Source of the DNA: Brachycybe producta | Taxonomy: Eukaryota > Arthropoda > Diplopoda > Playtdesmida > Andrognathidae | Length of the DNA: 64,000 nucleotides | Reading direction: 5' to 3' | Assembly: GCA_036925085.1 (NCBI GenBank) | Contig: JAUPFP010000002.1 | Coordinates: 8,202,390-8,266,389, forward strand | Shown: piece after piece, positions 12,382 to 24,482 of the stretch | How the letters are laid out: every line of letters begins with the position of its first letter | Numbering within the stretch: the stretch's first letter is position 1 | Position numbers and translations under genes: made by a program | The notes under the pieces: model-generated | Seen by the model: the letters and a program-made list of their open reading frames with translations, nothing else | Databases searched by the model: none | What the model was told of the DNA's origin: nothing

Positions 12382-13384
12382 GATTTCCAATTAAGTTTAG
12401 CAGCTAGATGAATACACGCATGCGCGCATAATCATAGAATGAATACACGGACGCGCACACCTACCTTAATTAAACATAACCAAAAAGGCAACAGGCTAAC
12501 AACATTGTTCAACAGTTGTTGTTGCAAATAACAAACAAAAGAGTTGTTTGCAGGTGGTTCCACCTTGATTTTTCTCTCCAATGTTATTTACTAATTTTAC
12601 ACTGGGGGGGGGGGGGAAGGCAAACATTTATCATTATTGCATAATTGTTATATAGGGTTAGGTGCAATGCCAGTTACTTGAACTTCTCTTATAATAGACA
12701 TAAAAAAACTAGAATCTGGACAATCTTGACGTTGTGTGACGCCAATAACTCCTACTCAATTTGCCTCAAATCCAATGCTAACTACCTAATTAACATTTAT
12801 TTAGTTATTTATGGCTAACTCGTGATATGTAGTTAAAACAATTTTTTTTTTAAAAAGTCAAAGTTTAGATGATTTTTATCTTTTCGTATTTTTATGGGAT
12901 TAAAATGGGATGATGTTATTTTGACATCCAATACAAGTTATATTCAAATTCAAGAATGGAAACTTGGTACTTGAACTCTTTGTGAACTGGATTTCAACAT
13001 GCAAAGAACCCTGTTTTATTAAATGTACTTGAATGGAGTTTTTCTATGTTGGTGGAACCCTTTCAAAGAGTATAAGTTGAAAGTTTTATGAGTTGTATTG
13101 TTAATGACTGCTAAGTCAAAGCTAATGCTAAACTCATTAACTTTTACATCACACTTTCTAACAAAAGTTAATGACCTTTGACTTAACTAATAATAATCAT
13201 TAAGAATACGACCCTGAGTGCCATGTTTTCTTCTTGAATTTAGGCCTTAACCAACTATGCAAACTTAAGTAGAAAAAAAAATTAACTAGAATTTGAATGA
13301 AAACTGATTTGTTTCTCTAATGAGAATAAAATCAAAATATTATAATTTATAAAGCAAAAAAAAAAAAAAAAGTTTACGCCTTTT
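12382..13384. other. AT-rich non-coding stretch
   Basis: No gene is supported. It includes a G12 homopolymer near 12605 and a diverged repeat around 12940-13070 (TTCAAATTCAAGAATGGAAA, then AACATGCAAAGAACCCTG) that recurs near 39375 and 41630. Confidence 0.4.
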
Positions 13385-13828
13385 TAGATCAAAGAGGTTG
13401 TTTTGAGGCTATATTTTTTTCTCAGAGCTAATCATCACTTCATCCAAAAATTCTTTTTTAGATTTTAGCCTCTAAAAGGTTATTTTGATTGAAAATTCAT
13501 AACTTGTTTGAGATTATGAAATTGTTTACTTTATTATTACAAAAAAGAGGAGGATTTTTGAAGGTTTTTTGTTTCAATTTTTCAAATACGAAATCTAAAA
13601 AAAAAATTTTATGATGGAGAAAAAATAGCAAAATTTTGTGTGTAGTTATTTGATCTGGTAAATAACAGGTTATATTTCATTACGAAATATTTTCAGTATT
13701 TTCTCGTACGTGTCTCTCTATGTAATTCAAGTTGATTGTTGTTGTTGTTGTTCTGTTTTTTGTGTGTATTTTTCTACCACTGACCACCTCATAAGTGGCC
13801 TCTCTGTAACACTTCTTACTGTATTATG

Positions 13829-13898
13829 GGCCTCTCTCTCTCTCTTCCCCTCTTTCTCTCTCTCCCCTTTTCTCTCTCTCTCTCCCTTTCTCTCTGTT

Positions 13899-13945
<47 letters not shown>

Positions 13946-13956
13946 TTCTCTCTGTT

Positions 13957-14003
<47 letters not shown>
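13829..14003 (+). repeat. (TC)n microsatellite
   Basis: This is a long CT dinucleotide tract interrupted by CCCTTTCTCTCTGTTTCTGTC blocks, which occur twice. Open frames across it (poly Ser-Leu on one strand, Arg-Glu on the other) are artefacts of the repeat. Confidence 0.9.
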
Positions 14004-14523
14004 ATGTAACAGAAGTTGTTTAAACTTTTTTTATGAAAGAAACATTTTTTGTTGTTGTTCTTCTGAGGGTGGAGGCTCATGGTAGGGTAATGCGTGTGTG
14101 AGAGAAAGAGAGAGGGGGGGGGGCGGGCGACCCACTTGTTGGTATCTCAACTTCTACCTAAATTTGTACAATTGCCAAACAACCAGAAAAAAGTAGTTTT
14201 TTTTTTGGTCGAATTATTGCAGGATCGTAATTCTGTCTCCGGTTCATTTTAAGTCTTTTAACCCATTCTCATATCCATTATTAAGTTCTTAGAAACAGTT
14301 ATGTTCACATGAAATATTAGAACCACCTCTCAAAAAATATTTTGTTTTTGAAATTTTGGCCCGCTTTTTATTAAGAAATTATTCTTATAAAAAAGAAAAA
14401 AAATGTCAGTGGCCGTCAACCCTGTTGTTGTTTTTTTAAGGTCAAGATTCCACTTGCAGAAAAAAAAAAAAACGCCAAATGAAAAATGCGGCTGAAAATT
14501 AAATTTAACAGCAGAAAGTATTC

Positions 14524-14626
14524 AGAAGAAAAAAAATCTGAATTTATTACAACTTTTTTTTTCTTCAAATTTTATTTAATTTGAAGGGAAAAAAAGTTGT
14601 AATAAATTCAGATTTTTTTTTATTTT
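14524..14626. repeat. Short fold-back hairpin
   Basis: The left arm AATCTGAATTTATTACAACT is followed by a T-rich stretch. After a loop near TTTATTT the right arm returns AGTTGTAATAAATTCAGATT. The arms are about 45 bp and almost perfectly paired. Confidence 0.8.
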
Positions 14627-15051
14627 CTGTCGCGTTTTCTGGTCTAAATATTAGTGGAAAATTAGTTATTCTGCATAATTACTATACAGTGTATAGAACT
14701 ATACCAATTTGGAAGCAAATCTGCAGAACTGATAACATTTTATTCAATTGTGTAGAATGCCTAAAAAGCTATAATAGCAAAATCTTTATCTAGATTTGTT
14801 TTTAGGCATTCCTGTTAAAAAAACCTGGCAAATGTGTAGATTTATGGCCAAAATTTCAAAGAAAGATAATTTAGCACTTAAAATATCAACTTGAACCCTC
14901 TGAATAAGGTTTCTAGTTTCAGCATTATAAAACCTCTTTTGTACTTGAGTACTTGAATAAAATTGGGTTTTTCTATGCTGGTGGTACCTTCTAAAGAAGA
15001 TTTAAGTTAAAGTTAAAGTGCCTCACTTTCAGGCATTAATTACTTAAACTG

Positions 15052-15241
15052 AATTAGTGGGTTTTACACATAGACCAGTGATTGCTTACAACATTATTTG
15101 GAAATTTGGATTCGATTTCGCAATAAATAATTGCCAAATTCATATTTTCAAATCGAATTTAAATTTATGTAATTTTTATTTGTTAGCCACCTACAAATTA
15201 TGTTGTATACAATCACTGGGCAATGTGTAAAACGACTAATT
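15052..15241. repeat. Palindromic MITE, 190 bp
   Basis: AATTAGTGGGTTTTACACAT at the left pairs with the complement of ATGTGTAAAACGACTAATT at the right. Inside, CAGTGATTGCTTACAACAT pairs with ATGTTGTATACAATCACTG and GAAAATTTGG-like blocks pair further in. No target duplication was identified. Confidence 0.75.
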
Positions 15242-15273
15242 GAGTGCAAAAGTAATTAATGTTTGAACGTGAA

Positions 15274-15362
15274 AATAATTTCACAACAAACACATTTCGA
15301 ATTCCGATCGAACTTAACAAAGTTCGATTGGAATTCGAAATGTGTTTGTTGTGAAATTGTTT
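15274..15362. repeat. Near-perfect 89-bp hairpin
   Basis: AATAATTTCACAACAAACAC and ATTTCGAATTCCGATCGAAC on the left arm are returned on the right arm with only a few mismatches around a short AACAA loop. It lies 33 bp from the preceding palindrome, and the two may be one composite fold-back. Confidence 0.8.
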
Positions 15363-15544
15363 TGTTTGTTAAAACTTTTTGTGTTGTAATTTCAAGAAAA
15401 GTATGTACCATAAGAGAGGCCTGTGTTTTTTTTTGTTTTAACCTTGTAATTCGTAGGTTTTTTGGTTGGTGGTTGGTTTTGCCGTTTGTTGTCATCTTGT
15501 GTGTTTTCGCTACATCTTATTAACAATTTGGTTCTAAAAGTGTA

Positions 15545-15920
15545 AACACACCTTTGAATTTCTAGTAATTTTGTTTTTCAGAAGCAAAATGAAGATAAAC
15601 TTCAAAGTGTTTTAGAAACTAGAAGGGTAGCTCAATCACTTAAGAGTATTTTCATGGGTTGATATCGTTTAAAATAAGCGTTTTATTTAGAGTTTGAAAA
15701 TCACCCAACTTTAAAACAGATGATATTTTTTTAAAAAATGTATTCCTATTTAAACAAAAATTATTTTGAAAGATATCAACATGAAAATACTATTATGGTG
15801 GTTTTAATGTGTAAATGCTTCTTGAACTTTTAGTACTCTTTCTGGAGCAAAATTAAGAGAAACTTAAGTGTTTTAGAAACTAGAAAGGTGGCTTACCTTT
15901 CTAGTTTCCTACAAGAGTAC
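15545..15920. repeat. Two 'AACTAGAAGGGTAG' MITE pieces
   Basis: The first piece contains TGTTTTAGAAACTAGAAGGG near 15610 and returns ATTTTGAAAGATATCAACAT near 15770. A second piece starts near 15810 (TCTTGAACTTTTAGTACTC) and closes quickly with AGAAACTAGAAAGGTGGCTT against CTTTCTAGTTTCCTAC. Confidence 0.65.
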
Positions 15921-16024
15921 TACTATTCTGGGTTGTGAATTTTTATTTGAATTTGAAAAATTACTCTGTAAGCAGCCGAGAAGGCCTGTGGCCGAGGGAT
16001 GAAAGTCTAATTGCATTATTTAAT

Positions 16025-16230
16025 ACAGGCAGTTAGAAATCGGTCAGAACTTTAGTTGGCTCCGCCCTTGTTATGACGAAGGGCAACTTGTAATTGGCTG
16101 ATTATGTAGTCTGACGTCACATGCTCCGCCCTTTTCAACGTCAGACTACATAACCAGCCAATTAAAAGTTGCCGGTTGTCATAACAAGGGCGGAGCCAAC
16201 TGAAGTTCTGACCGATTTCTAACTGCCTGT
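16025..16230. mobile_element. Fold-back MITE, ACAGGCA family, with 9-bp target duplication
   Basis: The element begins ACAGGCAGTTAGAAATCGGT and ends with its complement, and the arms continue for almost the whole length (AGTTGGCTCCGCCC, TTGTTATGACG). TTATTTAAT lies immediately outside both ends (16016-16024 and 16231-16239). Long arms plus 9-bp duplications resemble Mutator-like or Drosophila FB-type fold-back elements; the class is inference. Confidence 0.9.
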
Positions 16231-16250
16231 TTATTTAATATATAGTATAA

Positions 16251-16554
16251 TACCTAGTACACACCTGATAATTTAAATGCGTTTAAATAATAAATGTGTT
16301 CTACGGAGGGCCGTGAAGGGCAAACGAACAATATATCGAGTTCAATTTATTCAGTTAATAATCTCAAAATATTGAGTTAATACTTAAATATAATTAGATA
16401 AACTATTGACAAAATATTGATTTAGTATTTCAATTTAAAATATCAATAATAAAATCAATTTTTATTTGGTGTTCATGTCCTTAACTGGATTCCGTATAAT
16501 TCACCTAAACACATTTAATTTGAATTCATTTAACTCATGTGTGAGTACAAGGTA
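16251..16554. mobile_element. TACCTAGTACACACCTGA MITE, copy 1
   Basis: The left end is TACCTAGTACACACCTGA and the complement of the right end is TACCTTGTACTCACACATGA. The body contains AAATAATAAATGTGTTC, GTGAAGGGCAAAC, TTCAATTTATTCAGTTAA and CATGTCCTTAACTGGATTCC. Other copies lie at 30498-30962 (composite) and 33221-33539. Confidence 0.75.
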
Positions 16555-18544
16555 TTTCAATAAAATAGACAGTGTGCAAAATTCCTAAAGATATGATCAT
16601 AAAAATTAATTGTAATACATTTTCCTGAGTATTATTTTGGTTTTTTTGCAATATTGAATTTTATTTAAATTTGAAAAGTTACTCTGCATGCAAGCCAAGA
16701 AAGCCCGTGGCACAGGGACAAAAGTCCAATTGCAGCATTTAATATATAGAGTAACAATAAAATTTAGGCAATGAAGCAAAATGCCTAAGGATATATCATC
16801 ATAAAAATTAATTGTAATATATTTTCTTACTACCGTGTATTCTTTGTTTTGAATTTTATTTCAATTTGAAAAATTACCTTGCAAGCAAGCAGCTCAAGAA
16901 GGTCTGTAGCAGAGGAACAATAGAATTTAGGCAATGTGCAAAAATGCTTCAAACAAGACGCTAATGTAAAAAGTGTCGTTGTTTATCTAGATTTTCTTGT
17001 TGATATTGATGAGTCGATGACACATTTCTGAGAATTACCTAAAATAGCTAGTTAATTTTTGTAAATTTTAATAGTAAATCGATTATTTTTTACATTGGCT
17101 TTAATGTATGTGTATGATTTATTGATTTTAGTTATTAGTTTTGTCAAAATAAGATATTGAATGACAGGTAAATTACACATGAATTGCATTAATTAATGAA
17201 GGTGCGTCATCTTTGTTTTTTCTTGATTAAGTTATTTAAAGAATTTCAAAAGGTTGTAACAATGGTAATTTTTTGTTAAAACGCTGATCACACATTTTGA
17301 TTGTTAATTGCTATATGTATATTTATATTTATAAATAGTATATTTATGACATAGAGAGAGGTTAGTATATGTTAAGGTGAAGGTGGTGATGGTGAAAATA
17401 GCCTAGACACAAGTTGGTTATAACCAAAAAAAAAATAGAATTGCATTTTGGTGTCTACTTAATTATATACAAGTTTTATGGCGCCAGACGTCGCTACAAC
17501 AACAACAAGTTTTATTTAATTTTTCTTTTCCATAGATAAGAATTATTGCATAATTAATACTTAAACTATACATTATTGAAAATATACGATGGAATAGTTT
17601 TAATTGTAGAATTAACATAATGAAGAAACAACAACTACACCTTAGGTGATGATTTTTTTATTGTTTTAAATGTTAATTAACTAAAAAGGAGGAGGAAAAA
17701 ATTGATTTTTTTTTCTTCAAAGAAGTAATAAAAATCAATTTTTTTTTATTATTTTTATTATTTATTATTATTTAAATAATTATTTTTTTTAGAAAGTTTA
17801 AAAGAAAAATTGGAAACTACTTAAAAAAAAGTCTCATTAATAATTATGTAAAAATTATTATTCAAAACTTACAATAAATTAGAAGGGTGAAAAGGAATCG
17901 CATAAAATATTTTTATTAAGAAAATCGTTTAAAATAAAAAAATGTTATGGCAGTTTCAGATGTTTTATCAACAACTGATTTCCAAACTCTGGTTATTTCT
18001 GCATTTTTAGAAAAGCAACATTTCGGAAGAAGTTAAAAAAAAGCACAACATTTCAGGAGAAATTGAAAGTCTGTTAGAAATTAGAAAGGTAGCTTTAATC
18101 AATTAATAGTATTTTCAAGTTGATATCTTTCAAAATGAAATTTATATAGACAAAAATTTCAAAAATCTTAAAAAAGTTGGAACATTTTCAAATTACCATA
18201 AAAAGTTTATATATTATGAAAAGACAGTTGCAATGAAAATCAGTTTGAAAAACATTGAACTGGAATTAATTTTATGATTTCTTTTAACACTTCTAGTTTC
18301 TTAGGTATTTGGTTTCACACCATATGTGAAATTGTCAGAGAGAATTGTCAAAAAAAGAGTTCAAAGATGAAAATGTATTAGAAACATTAAACTAAAACAT
18401 TAGTTCAAAGAATTTATCAAAACAAGAATAAAATTAAAAATAACTCTTGCAAAACAGAATTAGTTTTCGTTAATTTTTGTCATTCTGGGGAACAAAAAAC
18501 TGTATTCCCATTATTTGCACCCACGACTACCATGCAAAATATCC
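16555..18544. other. AT-rich non-coding stretch with diverged repeats
   Basis: A block around 16560-16760 recurs around 16760-16930 (AAAATTCCTAAGGATATNATCATAAAAATTAATTGTAAT-type, then GAAAAATTACTCTGC and GCAAGCA...GAAGGCCTGTGGC), so it looks like a diverged direct duplication. A piece of the AACTAGAA family lies at about 18000-18310. No exon is supported. Confidence 0.45.
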
Positions 18545-19396
18545 TAAGGTGAGGCGCAAATTAGGCAACAATGCAAGCTTACATCCAGCAATAGTCACAG
18601 GCATTTAGAAATCGGGACGAACACAAGTTGGCTCCGCCCTTTTTATGACAAACGCAACTTCTAATTAGTTGGTTATGTAGTCTGACGTCACATGCTCCGC
18701 CCTTTTCAACGTCGAACCACACAACAAACCAATTAGAAGTTGCTGGTCGTCATAAAAAGGTCGGAGCCAACTTGTGTTCGTCCCGATTTCTAAATGCCTG
18801 TGCAATAGTCACCAGCAACTATTGCTGGTGACACTACACTAGCATCACTGCCGCATTTGCAGGCACCACATTAGTAATTGGCAAAAGTATTAAGTGGATG
18901 TTGCCTCTGCTCAGTAATGGTAGGCCGGGCACAAATTAGGGAACCAAACGAGCGAGCAACCAGCAACCAAATTATGATCACGTGACAAGAAAGTAGTTGC
19001 TGGCACACAATGGTTGCTTGTTTCATTTTGTTGCCTAATTTGCTACGGGCCGTAAGTAGAGGAAACTAGCAACCATTGTGTGCCAGCAACCACTTTTTTT
19101 GTCACGTTACCAAATGTTACCAATTCTTCCCCTGATCGTGCGGTGACCGCACGAAGAAGGTGCGAGCCACAGAAATAGTCGGATGATTGATTGATTGTGA
19201 TCATCCTTCTGTGCAGGGGTGTAGTCTTCGCAGAAGGATGGTGACCATCGCGTCTGGTCGTCACTGATGTACATCTTCCTTTGTTACCAGAAGATGTTGT
19301 AGCTCCTCCAGGATCTGTATGTCTCCTTGCCTTGTGGTGTCTCTGGCTGAATTTGGTTGCTTGCTCATTTGTTTTTCTAATATGCACCCAGCCTAA
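18545..19396. repeat. Composite MITE (TAGGC..GCAAATTAGG) with nested fold-back
   Basis: The left part (TAAGGTGAGGCGCAAATTAG) and the right end (complement TTAGGCTGGGTGCATATTAG) are ends of the family seen at 12108. Internal ends near 18922 and 19020-19050 show that at least two copies are joined. Between about 19120 and 19340 lies a more GC-rich segment absent from the 12108 copy. The open frame across it shows no recognised domain. Confidence 0.6.
18597..18801. mobile_element. Fold-back MITE, ACAGGCA family, nested, with 9-bp target duplication
   Basis: It begins ACAGGCATTTAGAAATCGGG and ends with the complement. Arms run through AAGTTGGCTCCGCCCTTTTTATGAC. GCAATAGTC flanks both ends (18588-18596, 18802-18810). 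The surrounding sequence CCAGCAATAGTCACCAGCAA belongs to the older MITE, so this is a nested, later insertion. Confidence 0.92.
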
Positions 19397-21784
19397 GAGC
19401 GACCTTGCATTGCTGCTACGTTACTTGATAACAGACTTTTTTGTTCTTAAGAAACTTGAGTTTTTACTCTACTTTATGTTTTGTGGTATTTTCAGGCTTA
19501 TGTAAATTCCAGTTTTTGCTTTTAAATTAGTAATTGGCTAACTTTTTTTTTATACTGTAATTTACCAGTTGAAAGACCTGAAAGAGAGTGACTTTGGTAA
19601 TTGTGTTTGTCTAAGTGTGCATATGGATGAGTGTTCGACATTGAAATTTTTTTTATGACTATTGTTGTTAGTTACGACCTTGATGAGAGATTCTTATATT
19701 TTTTGTTACAAAAAAAAATGGCAAATAATTTGCGTTTCTTTTTCTCTCTTTCTTTAAGCAATTCAACGTTAAATAAAAGTGAATAAGGATAAAGAGGTAA
19801 AAAAGATGATAGACAGTGGTGAATTTGTATGAGGTTATTAATATTTTGTAACCCAGTTCTCACTGTCTAGACACCTTTTTAAAGAAACTGTTGTTTGCTA
19901 TTAATATGAAGATGAGATTTACAATTTTATAATATAATAGGAATGGGAATGAGATAGACTCTATTTCATGGTAGAATGTTTTCGAGAAAGGGTGGAGAAG
20001 AGGTCCAGAGGTAAAGAAAAATATGTTTGATTTTTTTTATGGTTTTTATGAATAATCTTGTCTCGTTTTTTGTTGTTTTAATATGTAAAGTAGGCCCAAT
20101 GCATGACCAAACAAGTAAATATGAAAAAATACGTTTTTTGGTACAAGCTTTTATTTCTACTAAGACATGTTTTTTTTTGTTTTGGGGGACTTACAGGAGT
20201 GTAATTTTTATAATTTTGTTGAAAAGTATGTTCAATTTAAGGTACCCTCCCTCCTATAACGGTGTATCCTGGACAGGTCATTCGAGGATCCTTCATCAAA
20301 ATTTGATAGATTAACAGGTTGAATTAGTAGAGGCTGATGGCTTTGTACAAGATTTCAGCTTTCTCTAAGTAATTATGGATGGAAGTTGGTTAAAATAGGA
20401 AAATTATAAGTCTACACAAACGGACAAACAAACACTCCATGAAAATATTACAAAATTGCTAAATATTACAAAATATAAACAAAAGTTCTTGATTATAAAG
20501 CCATAAAAGACCGAGTATCCAATAGGAGAAAACAACAGTCAAAATAAACCTTCAATTCTGAAGTAAAAACTGCTCAAAACTTGAGCAAACAATTTTTTAA
20601 AAAAAAACAAAGACTACACAGGATAGTCATTATTCACAACACCAAAACGAAATATGGTTGAAAATTTTGTTTTGTGCAAATTAAAAATGTATTGTTTTGC
20701 ACAACAATTACAAATAATTAAATTGCTACTGTAATTTATAAACAGAATTATTTTAAAAAAAATACACAGGCAAAACAAACCCTTTTTTTTTTAATTTCTT
20801 CTGACTTAAGTGTTTAATTTAACAAAACCAAAAAAAAATGAAATTACGCGATTTTATTCCATTTTTTAAAGATAATGCAATTTGTGCGTTTTCAGTAAAG
20901 TTTTGGTTTTTACTAATAAACCGATAACAAAAACACTTTATGTGAGGTCTTATTACCAAAGATTTTTAGGCAAAAGCAGAACAAAAAATTACACTTTTCA
21001 GCAATGAACAACACTGGTTACAAATATTTTATTTAAGATTTTAAATTTTAAAATATATTTTTTTGTACAAAAATAATTGCTTCTAAAAATCTGTCAAGTG
21101 TTAACTACAGTATATAGAATGCGCGTACACCGAGAAATAATTCGGATGCACACTTGTAATATACTACTAATAATACTACATTTAGATGAGAAAAATCAGT
21201 AGCTAATTTTTTTATCTAAATAATAATTTCGTAGGATATCTTCATATGCAAACGGTTGAAATAAGTAAGTAAACGTAATAAGCGCCATAAAAATTAACCA
21301 CTCAATTCAAGTGTTTTTTTTTTTGAAGAAGAAAAAAAAAGCAATAAAAAGCATAGCTCATCAAACATTGTCATATGTGTTTGAAGTTTACCCTAATTCA
21401 TTAGGTAATGTTGTGTCTGTAAACACTTCAAGAATTAACTTAGTTTAATTTTATGTCGTTAAACGTTTAGCACTGGTTAATTTCTCTCATGTAAACGTAG
21501 TGACTGACTGTGTGTGTGGATTATATGCTGGCAGTTATATCATCAGTTAAAGTTAAAAACTGGGTTGTTGTTGTCATTGGTGGTGGTGGTGTTTTTCTAA
21601 CAAGGACATGAAATTGAGCACACTTCCTAAACACTAATCGATTGATTTATTTCAAAAACTTTAGTTCTATATATTGTATAACTAGTACAACCCGGCTAAA
21701 TTACTGGTGTTTTTTTTAAGTTCACACAAGTAAATTTTACAGAAGAGACTGGTGATAAACATGTAACAATCCAAACATTATTAA
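19397..21784. other. AT-rich non-coding stretch
   Basis: No supported gene. The longest open frames lack any recognisable domain and are rich in Phe, Ile and Leu, as expected from T-rich DNA. A short GGTGGTGGTGG run sits near 21580. Confidence 0.45.
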
Positions 21785-22244
21785 TAGAGGTGGAGGACGA
21801 ATCCTAAATTTTCTCAGATCAGAATCCTAAAAGGTTCTCGAATTCCTCGAATATTTCATATAAGAATCCTAAATTCCGAATCCGAATCGGTTCCCGAATT
21901 CCTCATATAAGAATCCTATATTATTCATTAAGAAGATACGAATAAATTAAATAATATTAAATATTAAATTATTAATAATAAAAAAAACAAGTGTGGCACT
22001 CAGGGTCGCCGCCACAAGGTGATCCGGGTCGACCACCGAAATTGCAACAATCGCCGGTTTTTTTTGGTTAGTGAACGCTTCTATTGGACGTCAATGGAGA
22101 TAAAACTAATTTTACCGAAGTTTTAAGCAGTTTTTTTGGGGGGGTTAGGTTTTAAAAGACAAAAAAGCGCGAAGGATTGAGTTTTCAAATCTCGAATATT
22201 TTTCAAGATTCGCGGAATTTGAGGTTTCGAATGTCCCAACCTTA
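21785..22244 (+). mobile_element. hAT-like non-autonomous element, copy 2
   Basis: It starts TAGAGGTGGAGGACGAATCC and ends GAATGTCCCAACCTTA. The core blocks GTGTGGCACTCAGGGTCGCC, ACCGAAATTGCAACAATCGC and GTTAGTGAACGCTTCTATTG match the other copies. A short internal duplication near the left end repeats the CGAATCC...TTCTCGAATTCC...AAGAATCCTA block, which makes this copy longer. Confidence 0.8.
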
Positions 22245-22265
22245 ATTAGAAGTAAAAAAAATACA

Positions 22266-22333
22266 ATTATTTTGTGTGAAAATGCAATAATTATTAAAAA
22301 TTATTTTGTGTGAAAATGCAATAATTATTAAAA
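22266..22333 (+). repeat. 34-bp tandem duplication
   Basis: The unit ATTATTTTGTGTGAAAATGC followed by AATAATTATTAAAA occurs twice in direct succession without mismatch, so it is a recent local duplication. Confidence 0.85.
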
Positions 22334-23287
22334 AAAAAATAATACATATGCGTAACGAATTTGGCAAAATTTTGTTCCTGAATTTTTCTGCCCCGCGTTT
22401 TATATGGTTCCACTTTTTCATTGTGTTTTCTTGTTGTGTTGTGCCACCATTAACTACACTGGAAAAAAAAGTATTTCAGGCGGCGAGGCGAGTCTCAGCA
22501 GCATTCAATACAATTGACCAAGAATCTGAAGACACATAGAATATGCGTAAGTTGTCATTGATGACTGACAACTACAACAACACATTTGATATTGTATGAT
22601 ATGTCTGGTCAATTGTAATATACAGTATATACTGTATACTGTATAGTAAGATATATCTTAAGAAAAATTGATTGAGATATGAATCAAAGGAATTTGAGCC
22701 TGTTTATACAGAACTCTAGTAAAGAGCTTTTTTTCATTCAATGTTTGAGCCAGAAATAAAGAAGAGTAAGGAGGATAAGGAGGAGGAGGTGGTGGTGGTG
22801 GTTGGGGGGGGGGTAAATATTACTATATCAGCAGTGTAGTATTATAGTATGGGTTGGACGCGTGGCAAAGTACATGTTTGAAGAAGTCCGCCGAATTAGG
22901 TGTGGTCGTGTGTCTACCCAGGATTTTTTTTTGATACCTGAAAAAAAAATCTCATAGACACATTTTTTATGAAGGTATAAAAAAGTCGAGATTTTTGTCT
23001 TTTCCCTTTTGAGTGCCAAAAAAAAACTTTATTCTTGGCAAAGTCTTTGAGGGTACATAAAAGAAAATCCACATCCACACGACTGGGTTTGTGTCTCACA
23101 ACTTCACAACACTTTTGAAAGGATCGTCCTTTTTTTAGGGGTGACTTTTGTGGGCTCCTTTTAGGGTGGAGATTTAAAGAACTTAAGAAAAAAAAATGGC
23201 ATAAGATCATCCCATGTCTGGTTGTGTGAAGTTAAAGGAGCAAAAAAAATGTTTGTGTTTTCTATGTATTTGTACACACTATTAATG
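22334..23287. other. Non-coding stretch
   Basis: Nothing coding is supported. It contains a palindromic ATACAGTATATACTGTATACTG stretch near 22620, a GGAGGA/GGTGGT-rich tract at 22770-22815, and T-rich sequence. Open frames on either strand lack recognisable domains. Confidence 0.4.
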
Positions 23288-23606
23288 TAGGGCTCGGATT
23301 TTTATGCAATATCAAGAACATGTTTCTCAATCTGTGGCTCAAGAACCAATTGTGAAGTAACAATCCCATTTAGATCAACAAACAATTATATTTCTTTAAA
23401 AAAATCAAAAACACTGGTTAGAGGCTAGAACTCTAGTAGACAATTGATAATAAGCAGACATCTAGCCTCTAATCTGCCTTTTTGAATTAGAAAAAGCATA
23501 ATTGCAGTTGCTGGTGATGATGATGATGTGTTCACTTCACAATTGGCACTTGGACCACAAATTGAGAAACATTTGCTTTTGATATTGCATAGAAATCCGA
23601 GTCCTA
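23288..23606. repeat. Palindromic MITE with TAGGGCTCGGATTTTTATGC ends
   Basis: The left end TAGGGCTCGGATTTTTATGC and the complement of the right end (TAGGACTCGGATTTCTATGC) match over about 80 bp, including CAATATCAA, TGTTTCTCAAT and CAATTGTGAAGT. The centre is the hairpin GGTTAGAGGCTAGA against TCTAGCCTCTAATC. This is the best preserved copy of the family. Confidence 0.8.
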
Positions 23607-24071
23607 ACTGGACCTAACATGTGTGTGCCAAATGTATGTAAATTTGAATTTTATAAATTACGCTGTAAGCAGGCCACGAAGGCCTGTTACAGAGAGACAA
23701 CTGTTCTAAATGACTAACTTTTGAAACAATTGACCAAAAATATGAATCTGTTCTTGTCAGAATTTGGTTAAAAAGTGGTTTATGGAACAGCTGAGTTTCG
23801 AACTCTTTTTCAGAAGCAAAATTGAGAGAAATTAGAAAGTGTTTTCGATACTAGAAGGGATAGTTCAATCAAATCACTTAAAGGCATTTTCATGTTGATG
23901 TCTTTCTTTTACCAACTATTTTGATTTGCACAGATTCATTATATATGACATTATTAACATAAATTATAATTTCACAACATTATAAACTTGCAAAATTGTA
24001 TAAGTTTGATAACATTTTGAACTTTTCAGAACGAATAATATTTGTTTATTTTGATGGCTAATAATAATCTT

Positions 24072-24138
<67 letters not shown>

Positions 24139-24145
24139 AGAGAGT
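24072..24145 (+). repeat. (GA)n microsatellite
   Basis: An almost uninterrupted AG dinucleotide run of about 60 bp is followed by GGGAGGGAGAGAG. Confidence 0.95.
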
Positions 24146-24482
24146 GGGGAAAATATTTTCATTTTACATCACATCATCTTGAATTGCAACATTGTAATCT
24201 GAGATGAGAATCCTTCAATTCTAATTATATCATCTTAATTATAAATGAATGAGAAAATTCGAGAGATTTTTTTTTTCATGTTGATATGATTAGTTGGTAG
24301 GAATTTACGATTTGAAATTTGGTCTTTTAAAAATGTGAGGTTGGTTTTTTTGGGAGGTTTAGGAATCACCTGAAATTGAATGATGAATGGGCTTCTCAAG
24401 TAAACTTTTTACAGTGTATTGTTATCATCAACGTTTGTAGCTGTAAAAATGGCGAACAAGTAAATTTGCGAATACAATTTAC

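Noticed and set aside
13727-14080. Overlapping open frames of about 100-117 codons on both strands
   Set aside because: They are translations of the (TC)n/(GA)n microsatellite (Ser-Leu or Arg-Glu runs), without any domain.
15256-15523. Complementary frames of 79 and 86 codons with near-identical beginnings
   Set aside because: Both read the same near-perfect hairpin from opposite strands; the similarity is due to the inverted repeat.
19043-19387. 114-codon minus-strand frame in GC-richer DNA
   Set aside because: As a gene it has no recognised domain and both ends lie in MITE sequence. Kept only as a possible capture event.
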